A DNA stretch of 22,630 bases, from the NCBI GenBank assembly GCA_012270355.1, contig JAAXIL010000241.1, forward strand, positions 1 through 22,630, read 5' to 3'. This document shows, in pieces, positions 8,013 to 15,807 of this stretch. Position 1 is the first letter of the stretch. Each line of letters starts with the position of its first letter. The translations under genes and the position numbers were made by a program. The notes under the pieces were generated by a model, which was given only the letters and a program-made list of their open reading frames with translations, made no database searches and had not been told where the DNA came from. Source of the stretch: Psychrobacter sp. GTDB lineage: Bacteria; Pseudomonadota; Gammaproteobacteria; Pseudomonadales; Moraxellaceae.

Positions 8013-8333
8013 TTAAATAGTTTGGGCTTTTTCGACCACGTCAACCAATTTCCAAGCTTTTGTTTTTGAAATTGGGCGTGTTTCTTTAATTCTTACCAAA
8101 TCGCCTTCTTGACAAACATTTTGTTCGTCATGAGCTTTGATTTTGGTAGAACGACGAATTTGCTTACCATACATAGGATGGCGAATTTGACGTTCGATTT
8201 TAACGGTGATGGATTTATCCATCTTGTTACTGATCACTCGACCTGTCAATAAACCCACTTCTGAAGTTGGTTGATCAGTTACTGAGTTTACATCAGGTGT
8301 TGTGGTATCTGCCACAGGTTGCACGTCGCTCAT
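8013..8333 (-). CDS. rpsQ: 30S ribosomal protein S17, with N-terminal extension
   Basis: Primary 16S rRNA-binding protein with an OB fold. The core begins near residue 28 ([20 protein letters not shown]) and contains the signature [20 protein letters not shown] at residues 72-91. The protein is 106 residues, compared with about 84 in E. coli; the first 27 or so residues are an acidic/polar segment rich in Asp, Thr, Val and Pro. The upstream ATG is supported because it overlaps the rpmC stop (ATGA); no other ATG or GTG is well placed at the core boundary. The extension is therefore probably real. Confidence 0.95.
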   Translation of the reverse strand: MSDVQPVADTTTPDVNSVTDQPTSEVGLLTGRVISNKMDKSITVKIERQIRHPMYGKQIRRSTKIKAHDEQNVCQEGDLVRIKETRPISKTKAWKLVDVVEKAQTI

Positions 8334-8527
8334 GAGGCACCTCTTTGTTTTTCGTTAATCAAAGTTTTAATCTTAGCGATGGTGCGACGAGTGGCTTTGA
8401 TATCATGCGTCCCGCCAAGCTGACCTGTGGCTTTTGCCATCCGCAAACGAAAGGCATCAACTTGCTTTTCATCAAGCAGAGCGGTCAACTCATCGACTGA
8501 TTTTTCACGTAATTCGTTGATTTTCAT
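8330..8527 (-). CDS. rpmC: 50S ribosomal protein L29
   Basis: Small alpha-helical protein beside the exit tunnel, near L23 and the signal-recognition-particle/trigger-factor docking site. The 65 residues begin [20 protein letters not shown] and include the signature [21 protein letters not shown] (residues 32-52, split here only by reference). Length matches (about 63-66). It is tightly coupled: TAATG with the rplP stop at its start and ATGA with rpsQ at its end. Confidence 0.97.
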   Translation of the reverse strand: MKINELREKSVDELTALLDEKQVDAFRLRMAKATGQLGGTHDIKATRRTIAKIKTLINEKQRGAS

Positions 8528-8940
8528 TACATTATCGTCCGCTTAACAATGGTAGTTTTGAAAGGAAGTTTAGCAGCTGCTAGCGTTAAGGCTTCACGAG
8601 CTAACTCTTCAGACACCCCTTCAATTTCGTATAGCATCTTACCGGGCTTAATTTCGCATACCCAATACTCAACTGGACCTTTACCTTTACCCATACGCAC
8701 TTCAAGTGGCTTTTCGGTAATAGGCTTGTCGGGGAATACCCGAATCCAAATTTTTCCGCCCCGCTTGATGCGACGAGTAATGGTACGACGTGCCGCTTCG
8801 ATTTGTCTGGCAGTCATACGACCACGACCCACAGATTTTAGTCCGATTTGTCCAAAAGCGACCGTATTGCCACGCTGAGCAAGTCCACGGTTACGCCCTT
8901 TGTGCATTTTGCGAAACTTAGTACGTTTTGGTTGTAACAT
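8527..8940 (-). CDS. rplP: 50S ribosomal protein L16
   Basis: Large-subunit protein that organises the A-site region of the peptidyl-transferase centre. The 137 residues start [19 protein letters not shown] and contain the signature [19 protein letters not shown] (residues 59-77) and [11 protein letters not shown]. Length agrees with E. coli (136). GAGG lies 7 bases before the ATG. It follows rpsC by 28 bases and overlaps rpmC by one base. Confidence 0.98.
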   Translation of the reverse strand: MLQPKRTKFRKMHKGRNRGLAQRGNTVAFGQIGLKSVGRGRMTARQIEAARRTITRRIKRGGKIWIRVFPDKPITEKPLEVRMGKGKGPVEYWVCEIKPGKMLYEIEGVSEELAREALTLAAAKLPFKTTIVKRTIM

Positions 8941-8968
8941 GGTTTATCCTCTACTTAATCTTGCTCGA

Positions 8969-9742
8969 TTAGCTTTGATCTGACTGACGATCTGAACGAC
9001 CACGTCCACTACCGCTACGGTCATTGCGATCATTACGGCGATTTGACCGACCACGACGTGGCTTAGGTGCACGAGTTTTGTCTTCAGGGGCTGGATTATA
9101 AACGCTATCCATACCGTCCAAAATTTCGCCACGGAAAATCCAAACCTTGACACCAATCGTGCCGTAAGTTGTTTCCGCACGTACAGAAGCATAATCAATA
9201 TCAGCACGCAAGGTATGAAGTGGAACACGTCCCTCACGATACCATTCAGTACGAGCAATCTCAGCACCGCCAAGACGACCTGATAGCTCAACTTTAATGC
9301 CACCTGCTCCAGCTCGCATGCTATTTTGTACAGCACGCTTCATGGCACGGCGGAACATAACACGTCGCTCAAGCTGACCTGCGATGCCATCTGCAACCAA
9401 ACGGGCATCAAGATCGGGTGAGGTGACTTCTTCGATGTTGACTTGAGCGGGTACGCCCATCATTTTCGTCAAATCTTTTTGAAGTTTCTCAATATCTTCA
9501 CCCTTTTTACCGATGACGATACCGGGACGAGCGGTTGAGATGGTGATCTTTGCTGCCCCAGTTGGACGCTCAATCATAATATTGCTGACCATCGCACTAT
9601 CAAGACGTTTGCGTAAAAAATCACGCACTTGTAAGTCATTGATGAGATATTCAGAATATTTTTTTGGGTCGGCATACCAGTTAGCATTATGTTTTTTAAC
9701 AACGCCAAGACGAATACCAATTGGATGAACTTTTTGTCCCAT
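8969..9742 (-). CDS. rpsC: 30S ribosomal protein S3, with Arg/Asp/Ser-rich C-terminal tail
   Basis: Small-subunit protein at the mRNA entry tunnel, with an N-terminal KH domain ([18 protein letters not shown], residues about 74-91; GxxG loop present) and a C-terminal S3 domain with the signature around [16 protein letters not shown]. The product is 257 residues, compared with 233 in E. coli; the extra C-terminal part is an Arg/Asn/Asp/Ser/Gly-rich low-complexity tail that reads like RGG/RD repeats. GGAG lies 9 bases before the ATG. It is 3 bases after rplV. Such tails vary among bacteria, so I treat it as real. Confidence 0.97.
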   Translation of the reverse strand: MGQKVHPIGIRLGVVKKHNANWYADPKKYSEYLINDLQVRDFLRKRLDSAMVSNIMIERPTGAAKITISTARPGIVIGKKGEDIEKLQKDLTKMMGVPAQVNIEEVTSPDLDARLVADGIAGQLERRVMFRRAMKRAVQNSMRAGAGGIKVELSGRLGGAEIARTEWYREGRVPLHTLRADIDYASVRAETTYGTIGVKVWIFRGEILDGMDSVYNPAPEDKTRAPKPRRGRSNRRNDRNDRSGSGRGRSDRQSDQS

Positions 9743-9745
9743 GAG

Positions 9746-10075
9746 TTATTCTCCTACCTTGATTGTGATGTGACAAGTCCGCTTGCTGATGCGATCAGCT
9801 CGTCCTTTTGCCCGAGGCAGGATACGCTTGAGCGTGATGCCTTCATCCACATAGATGGTAGAAACTCTGAGCGTGTCGATGTCTAAGCCATGATTATGTT
9901 CTGCATTAGCGATGGCAGAATTTAAGCATTTTTTGACAAATACTGCCCCTTTCTTTTCGCTAAAGCTTAGGATATCAAGGGCATTTTCAATCGACTTACC
10001 GCGAATCTCGTCCGCTACCAGTCTAACTTTTTGTGCCGAAATGGCGGCACCACGCAATTTTGCCGTTACTTCCAT
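9746..10075 (-). CDS. rplV: 50S ribosomal protein L22
   Basis: Large-subunit protein whose beta-hairpin lines the peptide exit tunnel. The 109 residues start [20 protein letters not shown] and contain the hairpin and signature region ending [19 protein letters not shown] choose the ATG at 10075 (AAGG 8 bases upstream, standard length of about 110) rather than the in-frame GTG at 10084, which lies immediately behind the AAGG. It sits between rpsS and rpsC; its upstream neighbour rpsS is interrupted, which would disturb coupling of translation into this gene if the stop is real. Confidence 0.96.
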   Translation of the reverse strand: MEVTAKLRGAAISAQKVRLVADEIRGKSIENALDILSFSEKKGAVFVKKCLNSAIANAEHNHGLDIDTLRVSTIYVDEGITLKRILPRAKGRADRISKRTCHITIKVGE

Positions 10076-10085
10076 AATGAGCACC

Positions 10086-10361
10086 TTATTTCTTCACTTT
10101 CTTGTCAAGCCCATGCCCACGATAGGTACGGGTTGGGGCAAATTCACCCAATTTATGACCAACCATTTGCTCACTAATGATGACCGGCACATGGGTGCGA
10201 CCGTTGTGAACAGAGATGGTTAAGCCAACCATTTGTGGCAATATCATTGAGCGACGTGACCAAGTATTGTTGGGTTTGCGTGAGTTTGTCTCAATGGATT
10301 TTTACACATTGTCAAACAAGTGTGCGTCAATGAATGGACCTTTTTTCAATGAACGAGGCAT
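10086..10361 (-). pseudogene. rpsS: 30S ribosomal protein S19, interrupted by an in-frame TAA at codon 20
   Basis: S19 sits in the small-subunit head, binds 16S rRNA with S13 and is normally essential. From ATG (10361, AGGA 8 bases upstream) the frame reads MPRSLKKGPFIDAHLFDNV, then TAA (10304-10302), and then continues in the same frame to the natural stop with [20 protein letters not shown], the GRTHVPV segment and the signature [19 protein letters not shown]. Without the stop it would be 91 residues, the normal length. The stop replaces the conserved Glu20 (GAA to TAA needs one change). Nearby residues are also atypical: DN before V19 where Ala/Lys-Lys is usual, and NN in KPNNTW where Ile/Leu-Lys/Arg is usual. 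It could be a sequencing or assembly error, a recoded stop, or a true lesion compensated elsewhere; sequence alone cannot decide. Confidence 0.9.
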
Positions 10362-10372
10362 AAACGCTTCCT

Positions 10373-11203
10373 TTATTTCTTCTTAGCACGACGACGACGG
10401 ATGATCATGTTGTCAGTACGCTTGTTTTTGCGTGTTTTAAGACCTTTGGTCTTCTGACCCCATGGGCTAGTAGGATGTTTACCCATATTACGACCTTCAC
10501 CACCACCATGGGGGTGATCGATTGGGTTCATCGCCGTACCACGAACGGTAGGACGCACACCACGCCAACGTGACGCACCTGCCTTACCTAGAGATTTGAG
10601 ATTGTTCTCAACATTTGAAACTTCGCCAATCACCGCACGGCAATTGATATGAACACGGCGTGTTTCACCCGAACGAAGACGCAAAATAGCATAGGTGCCA
10701 TCACGACCCAGCAATTGTACCGAAGCACCTGCCGAACGTGCTAATTGAGCACCCTTACCAATTTTAAGTTCAACATTACTGATCACCGTACCCACTGGGA
10801 TGTTTTTGAGGGGCAAACAGTTACCTGGACGAATGGGCGAGCCTTCACCAGATTGCACGCTATCGCCGACTTGCAAACGACGTGGCGCAATAATATATCG
10901 ACGCTCACCATCTGCATACTTTAATAAAGCAATATGAGCGGTACGATTAGGATCATATTCAATACGTTCAACAGTGGCTGGAATGCCATCTTTTGTCCGC
11001 TTAAAATCAATCACACGGTAATGTTGTTTGTGTCCACCACCGATGTGACGTGTGGTGATACGACCATTATTGTTACGACCACCGGACTTACCTTTGGCTT
11101 CTACCAATGGAGCATAAGGACGACCTTTATAAAGATGTGGATGGACCACTTTCTCTACAAATCGACGACCTGGTGACGTAGGTTTTGCTTTAACGATAGG
11201 CAT
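10373..11203 (-). CDS. rplB: 50S ribosomal protein L2
   Basis: Highly conserved large-subunit protein needed for subunit association and peptidyl-transferase activity. The 276 residues include the [20 protein letters not shown] region (residues 47-66), the central RNA-binding SH3-like and OB domains, and the signature [14 protein letters not shown] carrying the conserved His near residue 231. Length is standard (273-276). AAGGAG lies 7 bases before the ATG. It is 11 bases after rplW and 11 bases before rpsS. Confidence 0.98.
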   Translation of the reverse strand: MPIVKAKPTSPGRRFVEKVVHPHLYKGRPYAPLVEAKGKSGGRNNNGRITTRHIGGGHKQHYRVIDFKRTKDGIPATVERIEYDPNRTAHIALLKYADGERRYIIAPRRLQVGDSVQSGEGSPIRPGNCLPLKNIPVGTVISNVELKIGKGAQLARSAGASVQLLGRDGTYAILRLRSGETRRVHINCRAVIGEVSNVENNLKSLGKAGASRWRGVRPTVRGTAMNPIDHPHGGGEGRNMGKHPTSPWGQKTKGLKTRKNKRTDNMIIRRRRAKKK

Positions 11204-11214
11204 CGAATGTCTCC

Positions 11215-11619
11215 TTAAGCATTGACTTGTGCATCAGTAGCTGGTGCATCTGTAGCTTGTAAATCAGAATTGTCTGCAATATTGCTTTGAGCGGTATCAT
11301 CAGCTTGACTTAACGCTTCATTGGTCACTTCTTGACCAGACTTGAGCGTAACATACGCTTTTTTGTAGTCATTACGACGCCCAATGGTACGTCCAAACCG
11401 CTTGGTTTTTCCCTTAACGTTTAAGGTGTTCACCTTGAGGACTTCTACGCCATCAAACATAAGCTCGACTGCTTTTTTGATTTCAAGTTTCGTGGCATTT
11501 TTATCTACCTTGAAAACTTGAACACCAAGTGTGTCGCCAAGTAACTGCGATTTTTCAGAGAAAACTGGACCTTTTAATACTTGATACAGTCTGGCATTAT
11601 TCATGCTTGCATTGCTCAT
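11215..11619 (-). CDS. rplW: 50S ribosomal protein L23, with long acidic C-terminal tail
   Basis: Exit-tunnel protein that docks trigger factor, the signal recognition particle and the Sec translocon. The core (residues 8-92) is normal: [17 protein letters not shown] at the N-terminus and the [20 protein letters not shown] loop. The protein is 134 residues, compared with 100-106 normally; after about residue 98 it has an extension rich in Asp, Ala, Thr, Gln and Asn. The ATG overlaps the rplD stop (ATGA) and has GAGGAGG upstream, so the start is secure. The tail would project near the nascent-chain exit; its function is unknown. Confidence 0.96.
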   Translation of the reverse strand: MSNASMNNARLYQVLKGPVFSEKSQLLGDTLGVQVFKVDKNATKLEIKKAVELMFDGVEVLKVNTLNVKGKTKRFGRTIGRRNDYKKAYVTLKSGQEVTNEALSQADDTAQSNIADNSDLQATDAPATDAQVNA

Positions 11620-12218
11620 GCGAGTGCCTCCTCAAATTGTTTCGCCGCATCGACTGACATAATAACTTTATCAAAAGCGATAAGGCTTACGGGATCTACT
11701 TCACTCGCTCCGAGCACATTCACATGTGGAATGTTGCGAGCAGCAAGATACAAGTTAGCATCGACTTCACTGGTAACAATCAACGCTTTTGGTGCATCAA
11801 GTTCAGCGAGTTTGGCAACCAATTCTTTGGTTTTTGGTGCAGACACACTGATCTCATCAACTAAGATCAAACGTTCCTGACGAACCAACTCTGCCAAAAT
11901 GCACTGCATCGCACCGCGATACATTTTGCGGTTGACTTTTTGTGACCAGTCTTGTGGCTTAGCAGCAAACGCTCGACCACCACTACGCCAAATTGGGCTA
12001 CGGATAGAGCCCGCACGAGCACGACCTGTGCCCTTTTGACGCCATGGCTTCTTACCACCACCAGATACGTCTGCTCGAGTCTTTTGTGCCCGAGTGCCTT
12101 GACGTGCTCCTGCCAAATAGGCGGTGACCACTTGGTGTACCAAGGCTTCGTTGAATTCACGACCGAATGCCGTATCAGACAACTCTACCGCGGCACCTGT
12201 AACAGTTTTTAAATTCAC
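11616..12218 (-). CDS. rplD: 50S ribosomal protein L4
   Basis: Exit-tunnel protein; in E. coli it also represses the S10 operon at transcription and translation levels. I choose the GTG at 12218 ([15 protein letters not shown], with Met initiating), because GAGGGG lies 7 bases upstream and it gives 200 residues, the family length. The frame is open further upstream into the rplC 3' end but those residues do not resemble L4. The extended loop [18 protein letters not shown] (about residues 46-63) reaches the tunnel. It starts 16 bases after the rplC stop and overlaps rplW by 4 bases. Confidence 0.96.
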   Translation of the reverse strand: MNLKTVTGAAVELSDTAFGREFNEALVHQVVTAYLAGARQGTRAQKTRADVSGGGKKPWRQKGTGRARAGSIRSPIWRSGGRAFAAKPQDWSQKVNRKMYRGAMQCILAELVRQERLILVDEISVSAPKTKELVAKLAELDAPKALIVTSEVDANLYLAARNIPHVNVLGASEVDPVSLIAFDKVIMSVDAAKQFEEALA

Positions 12219-12234
12219 GTTATTCCCCTCAGGC

Positions 12235-12876
12235 TTATTTCGCTTTGACCGATGGACGCACGATGACATCGCCACCGTTTGCACCAGGAATCGCACCTTT
12301 GATGACTAAGATGCCATTGTCAGTATCCACTGATATGACTTCTAAGCCTTGTACGGTGACTTGCTTGTTACCCATCTGTCCTGGCATCTTCTTACCTTTG
12401 AATACCCGTCCTGGGGTCTGGTTTTGACCCGTAGAACCAAGTACCCGATGCGAGATTGAGTTACCATGTGTGGCATCTTGCATACTAAAGTTATGACGCT
12501 TTACGCCACCTTGAAAGCCTTTACCTTTGCTTTTTCCAGTTACGTCAACCAGCTGACCTGCTTCGAACACGTCAACTAGAATGTCACCGCCAAGCTCTTT
12601 GCCTTCTAAGTCGCTATCTTCAGCTCTAAATTCCCAAAGACCACGACCTGCTTTTACGCCTGCTTTGGCATAATGACCTTTTTGAGCCGAAGTGACACGG
12701 TTGTCGCGACGCTCACCTGTGGTGACTTGAATGGCATCATAACCATCGGTGTCTTGTGTTTTGATTTGTGTGATACGATTTGCGGTCACTTCTACTACCG
12801 TAACGGGTACAGAAGCACCAGCTTCTGTAAACATACGGGTCATGCCGCGTTTTGTACCGATTAAACCGAGTGCCAT
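12235..12876 (-). CDS. rplC: 50S ribosomal protein L3
   Basis: Assembly initiator of the large subunit with an extension reaching the peptidyl-transferase centre. The 213 residues start [20 protein letters not shown]; the signature [20 protein letters not shown] is around residues 120-139, and the [20 protein letters not shown] segment contains the Gln that PrmB methylates in E. coli. Length matches (about 209-213). GAGG lies about 7 bases before the ATG. It follows rpsJ after a 185-base gap containing a weak promoter candidate. Confidence 0.98.
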   Translation of the reverse strand: MALGLIGTKRGMTRMFTEAGASVPVTVVEVTANRITQIKTQDTDGYDAIQVTTGERRDNRVTSAQKGHYAKAGVKAGRGLWEFRAEDSDLEGKELGGDILVDVFEAGQLVDVTGKSKGKGFQGGVKRHNFSMQDATHGNSISHRVLGSTGQNQTPGRVFKGKKMPGQMGNKQVTVQGLEVISVDTDNGILVIKGAIPGANGGDVIVRPSVKAK

Positions 12877-12943
12877 GGTTAACCTCTATGTGCTTAACGA
12901 CCAGCTAAATGCAATCTTACTGGTCAATCGTTTAAGGGTTGTA

Positions 12944-12971
12944 TTTATAAGTGTGCTACTCATTAACACAA
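12944..12971 (-). promoter_or_regulatory. Weak internal promoter candidate upstream of rplC
   Basis: On the minus strand TTGTGT (12971-12966) is followed after 16 bases by TATAAA (12949-12944; 5/6 to consensus). The same region can form an imperfect hairpin pairing TTATAAgTGTG with CACAaTTTATAA. It lies in the 185-base gap between rpsJ and rplC, longer than usual for these genes. The -35 matches at only three positions, so this is a weak call. Confidence 0.25.
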
Positions 12972-13061
12972 TTTATAAAGTGAGTACGTTTCAATAACCC
13001 AAATCCAAAGCCAATTATCTAACCCAATTTTATAAACTTATCGTTATATAAATTTGGTCAA

Positions 13062-13373
13062 TTAGCCCAATGCGATTTGTACGTCCACACCTGCTGCCAA
13101 ATCCAGCTTCATCAGTGCGTCCACAGTTTTGTCAGTGGGCTGCACAATATCAAGCATGCGTTTGTGGGTACGAATTTCGTACTGGTCACGAGCATCTTTG
13201 TTGACGTGTGGTGACGTTAGGATATTAAAACGCTCAATGCGGGTCGGCAATGGCACAGGCCCACACACTTGTGCACCCGTACGCTTTGCAGTATCGACAA
13301 TCTCTTGTGCCGACTGATCAATCAAACGATGATCAAACGACTTAAGACGGATACGGATTCTTTGATTAGCCAT
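13062..13373 (-). CDS. rpsJ: 30S ribosomal protein S10
   Basis: Small-subunit head protein that also forms the NusB-S10 (NusE) complex in transcription antitermination. The 103 residues start [19 protein letters not shown] and contain the signature [20 protein letters not shown] (residues 38-57). Length is exactly that of the family. GGAG lies 9 bases before the ATG. It is the first gene of the S10 operon, preceded by a roughly 370-base leader with several hairpins and a palindromic repeat ending 20 bases upstream of the start codon. Confidence 0.98.
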   Translation of the reverse strand: MANQRIRIRLKSFDHRLIDQSAQEIVDTAKRTGAQVCGPVPLPTRIERFNILTSPHVNKDARDQYEIRTHKRMLDIVQPTDKTVDALMKLDLAAGVDVQIALG

Positions 13374-13753
13374 GCCTATGGGCTCCTACAAATATAGCCT
13401 TCGCATAATAGAACTGGTACGGTGTTAAACTCACTTGAAATACTCTTTGTATGTCTTCGGTCGTTTGCCTTGTACCAGTATAATTCTGCTTTGACTATAG
13501 CTAAGAAAATGCGTCTATTTACAAATAAATCAAATCCTTGCCAGCACTCCCAATAAATTAGGGGCAGCAAAGACTCATTAACTTTAACTATGGAAAGTTA
13601 ATAACTTAGTTGCCAAAATCGATGCTTTGGCTGTCAGGCGTTTGGATTAACTCTTTACTAATTACCAAACGCTAAGCGACATATTGACATATCAGCGAAT
13701 AAGTTTAATAAACTTATCGGACGGATATTCATCGCTTCAAATAAGAGTTGCGT
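13374..13753 (-). promoter_or_regulatory. rpsJ leader: S10-operon leader with several hairpins
   Basis: The untranslated region between the candidate promoter and rpsJ is about 370 bases, roughly twice the 172-base L4-responsive leader of E. coli. Three clear inverted repeats are seen besides repeat copy B: 13577-13602 (9-base perfect arms ATTAACTTT/AAAGTTAAT), 13638-13672 (8-base arms GCGTTTGG/CCAAACGC) and 13699-13717 (9-base arms ATAAGTTTA/TAAACTTAT around one base). None is followed by a clean T-run on the minus strand. L4-mediated control is known in enterobacteria; whether it applies here is inference. Confidence 0.5.
13393..13499. repeat. Interspersed imperfect-palindrome repeat, copy B
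   Basis: About 107 bases inside the S10 leader. It starts TATAG and ends CTATA; the GAACTGGTAC block near the left end pairs with GTACCAGTATAATTC on the right, so the arms are well matched over about 28 bases. The central 54 bases (from 13425) align without gaps to copy A (about 80% identity). It ends about 20 bases before the rpsJ start codon, so it would be transcribed as a stable hairpin immediately upstream of the ribosome-binding site. Confidence 0.75.
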
Positions 13754-13781
13754 ATTATACAGCTTTAATTATCAATAGCAA
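13754..13781 (-). promoter_or_regulatory. Candidate S10-operon promoter
   Basis: On the minus strand TTGCTA (13781-13776) is followed after 16 bases by a perfect TATAAT (13759-13754). Transcription would start near 13747, about 375 bases upstream of rpsJ. It is the best sigma70-like promoter in the gap between rng and rpsJ and has the AT-rich surroundings expected of a strong ribosomal-protein promoter. Confidence 0.65.
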
Positions 13782-13845
13782 GGGGATTTGAAAATTATTT
13801 TTACCTTATTGCTATATACCAATATACCAATCCGATAAGCAAACG

Positions 13846-13900
13846 GTTGAGGAAAACAATCTGCCCACTAAATCTTCACTTTGTTAGGACAGACAGATTA
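13846..13900 (-). terminator. Possible terminator after rng
   Basis: Starting two bases after the rng stop codon, the minus strand can pair AATCTGTC (13899-13892) with GGCAGATT (13865-13858), 8 pairs including one G-U, followed by GTTTT. The loop is long (26 bases) and the T-run short, so efficiency would be low; read-through from the mre-rng operon into the S10 operon is possible. Confidence 0.3.
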
Positions 13901-15727
13901 CTAATCCAAAACAATGTCATATTGTTCCTGCGTATATAAAGACTCGACCTCAAAGGTAATGACCCGCCCCACCAAATACTCTAAGTCAGCAACTGTATTG
14001 GCTTCAGAGGACAGCAGTAAGTCGATGACGGACGCATTGGCGACGACGGTAAATTGTTTGGGGGCGTTGTATGTTCTGGCACACCGCATGATTTCCCGAA
14101 AAATCTCAAAACAGACGGTTTCGGCAGATTTGACAAATCCCCTACCCTCGCAAGTTGGGCATGGTTCGCACAGCAACTGCTCTAGCGATTCTCGAGTACG
14201 CTTGCGGGTCATCTCGATTAAGCCAAGCTCGCTTACTTGTGTGATTTTGGTTTTGGCATAATCCTGTGCCAACTGGCGTTGCAGGTTGCTCAGTACGTCT
14301 TGTTTGTGCCCTTCCTCCATCATGTCGATGAAATCGAGAATGATGATGCCTCCCAAATTGCGTAATCTCAGCTGACGAGCGATGGCTTGGGTTGCCTCAA
14401 GGTTGGTTTTATAAACCGTATCCTCCAAAGAGCGTCCGCCAACAAATGACCCAGTGTTTACGTCAATGGTTGTCATGGCTTCGGTTTGATCGATAACCAG
14501 ATAACCACCTGATTTAAGATTGACCCGTTGTTTTAGGGCATCTTTAAGGTCTTCTTCAACCCGGTGCAGGTCAAATAGCGGTTGCTCGCTGGTATGCAAA
14601 ACGATGCGAGGGGCAATGGACGGCACAAATTCTTTGGCAAATTGAGTCAGTCTTTCACCCATGTCGCCATTATCGACCACCACCCGCTCGGTATCTGCAT
14701 TCACTAAATCTCGAATGGCACGTAGGGGCAAGGTCAAATCTTGATAAATCAACGTGGCGGATTCATTTTTGGTCAACGCCTCCTGCTTGCGAGCGTTGAC
14801 AGTTCGCCACAGTTGCACCAAATAATAAATATCTTCTTCAAGCTTAGCCATCGGCACTCGCTCAGCGGCCGTACGAGCAATCAATCCGCCCGACAACCCT
14901 ACCGTTTGCATGAGGTCAGTCAGTTCGGTTTTAAGTCGATGGCGTTCGGTGTCATCATCAATACGTTGAGAGATGCCCACGTGTTCACTAGAAGGCAGGT
15001 ACACCAAATAGCGGGATGGCAACGAAATATTGGTAGTGAGCCTCGCTCCCTTTGTGCCAAGCTCATCTTTGGTGACTTGCACCAACACTCGTTGCCCCTG
15101 TTGCAGACGGTTTTGAATCAGCTCATAAGCGGCAGGTTCTCGGCGATTGGTGTCACGACGAGACACGGATGATGACAAAGCGGACGTGGTTGGATTAGAC
15201 GGATTGGATGAAGCCTTGCCCAAATGAACATCTTGTCGTTCAACGTCGATACTGGTAAGTAAAGTGGGCGGACTTGGCTCACGAGGTCTGGTAGGCGGTA
15301 CTAAATGGGCTGCATTATCTAATAATGATTTGTTAGTATCGATGGATTGACTGGCGTTTACGGTAGTGTCTGAATCGCCTGTTTCGTTAGGTGTTAATTC
15401 TGACTTTGGTAAGTCTGCCTCTACTATGCCGTCATCTTCTGATTGAGAAGAGGGCTTGTCCACTGCCGAAATGTTTGAAGCTTCCTTATTTGGATCAGGC
15501 AGACGACGCATGTCATTGACGTGCAAAAAAGCGGTTCGAGATTGTCCGATGTCAATAAATGCCGCCTGCATGCCCGGCAACACCCGAACCACCGTTCCGA
15601 GATAAATATTGCCTACCAATCCGAGTTTGCTGGCACGCTCAATATACACCTCACTCACCACGCCATCGGTCATGACCGCCACACGGTTTTCTACAGGACT
15701 GATGTTGATAAGTAATTCTTCTGACAT
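13901..15727 (-). CDS. rng: Ribonuclease G with a large S1-domain insertion
   Basis: Single-strand endoribonuclease of the RNase E/G family that matures the 5' end of 16S rRNA and takes part in mRNA decay. N-terminal MSEELLINISPVENRVAVM and the S1 domain are typical; the catalytic domain has DQTEAMTTIDVNTG (413-426, metal-ligand Asp422), ILDFIDM (463-469) and the zinc-link CPTC (523-526). Length is 608 compared with 489 in E. coli: residues about 76-196 form a Ser/Thr/Asn/Asp/Pro-rich insertion between FLHVNDM and the continuation of the S1 domain at ELIQNRLQQGQRVLVQVTKD. The frame stays open through it, so it is an insertion, not a frameshift. No clear Shine-Dalgarno is seen. It is last in mreBCD-maf-rng, the same order as in E. 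coli. Confidence 0.95.
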   Translation of the reverse strand: MSEELLINISPVENRVAVMTDGVVSEVYIERASKLGLVGNIYLGTVVRVLPGMQAAFIDIGQSRTAFLHVNDMRRLPDPNKEASNISAVDKPSSQSEDDGIVEADLPKSELTPNETGDSDTTVNASQSIDTNKSLLDNAAHLVPPTRPREPSPPTLLTSIDVERQDVHLGKASSNPSNPTTSALSSSVSRRDTNRREPAAYELIQNRLQQGQRVLVQVTKDELGTKGARLTTNISLPSRYLVYLPSSEHVGISQRIDDDTERHRLKTELTDLMQTVGLSGGLIARTAAERVPMAKLEEDIYYLVQLWRTVNARKQEALTKNESATLIYQDLTLPLRAIRDLVNADTERVVVDNGDMGERLTQFAKEFVPSIAPRIVLHTSEQPLFDLHRVEEDLKDALKQRVNLKSGGYLVIDQTEAMTTIDVNTGSFVGGRSLEDTVYKTNLEATQAIARQLRLRNLGGIIILDFIDMMEEGHKQDVLSNLQRQLAQDYAKTKITQVSELGLIEMTRKRTRESLEQLLCEPCPTCEGRGFVKSAETVCFEIFREIMRCARTYNAPKQFTVVANASVIDLLLSSEANTVADLEYLVGRVITFEVESLYTQEQYDIVLD

Positions 15728-15807
15728 TGGCGTTGTTTCGAATAATTTAAAAGAATGGCTTGTAGGATGAGACAGCCAATCATGATAGCGAATTTTGTCG
15801 CTAATGA

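Noticed and set aside
8944..9336. Minus-strand open frame (130 codons) within rpsC
   Set aside because: Same strand but other frame than the 3' half of rpsC; its hydrophobic translation is a frame artefact of the Arg-rich S3 sequence.
10076..10084. GTG start for rplV three codons upstream
   Set aside because: It lies directly on the AAGG sequence that serves as Shine-Dalgarno for the ATG at 10075; family length supports the ATG.
12219..12296. Upstream extension of rplD into the end of rplC
   Set aside because: The GTG at 12218 has a strong GAGGGG Shine-Dalgarno and gives the usual L4 length; the extra residues overlap rplC in another frame.
13376..13570. Minus-strand open frame in the S10 leader
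   Set aside because: Runs through the palindromic repeat copy B; translation has no family features and the repeat explains the sequence.
14741..15172. Plus-strand open frame (143 codons) opposite rng
   Set aside because: Antisense to RNase G, including part of its insertion; no Shine-Dalgarno or recognisable domain.
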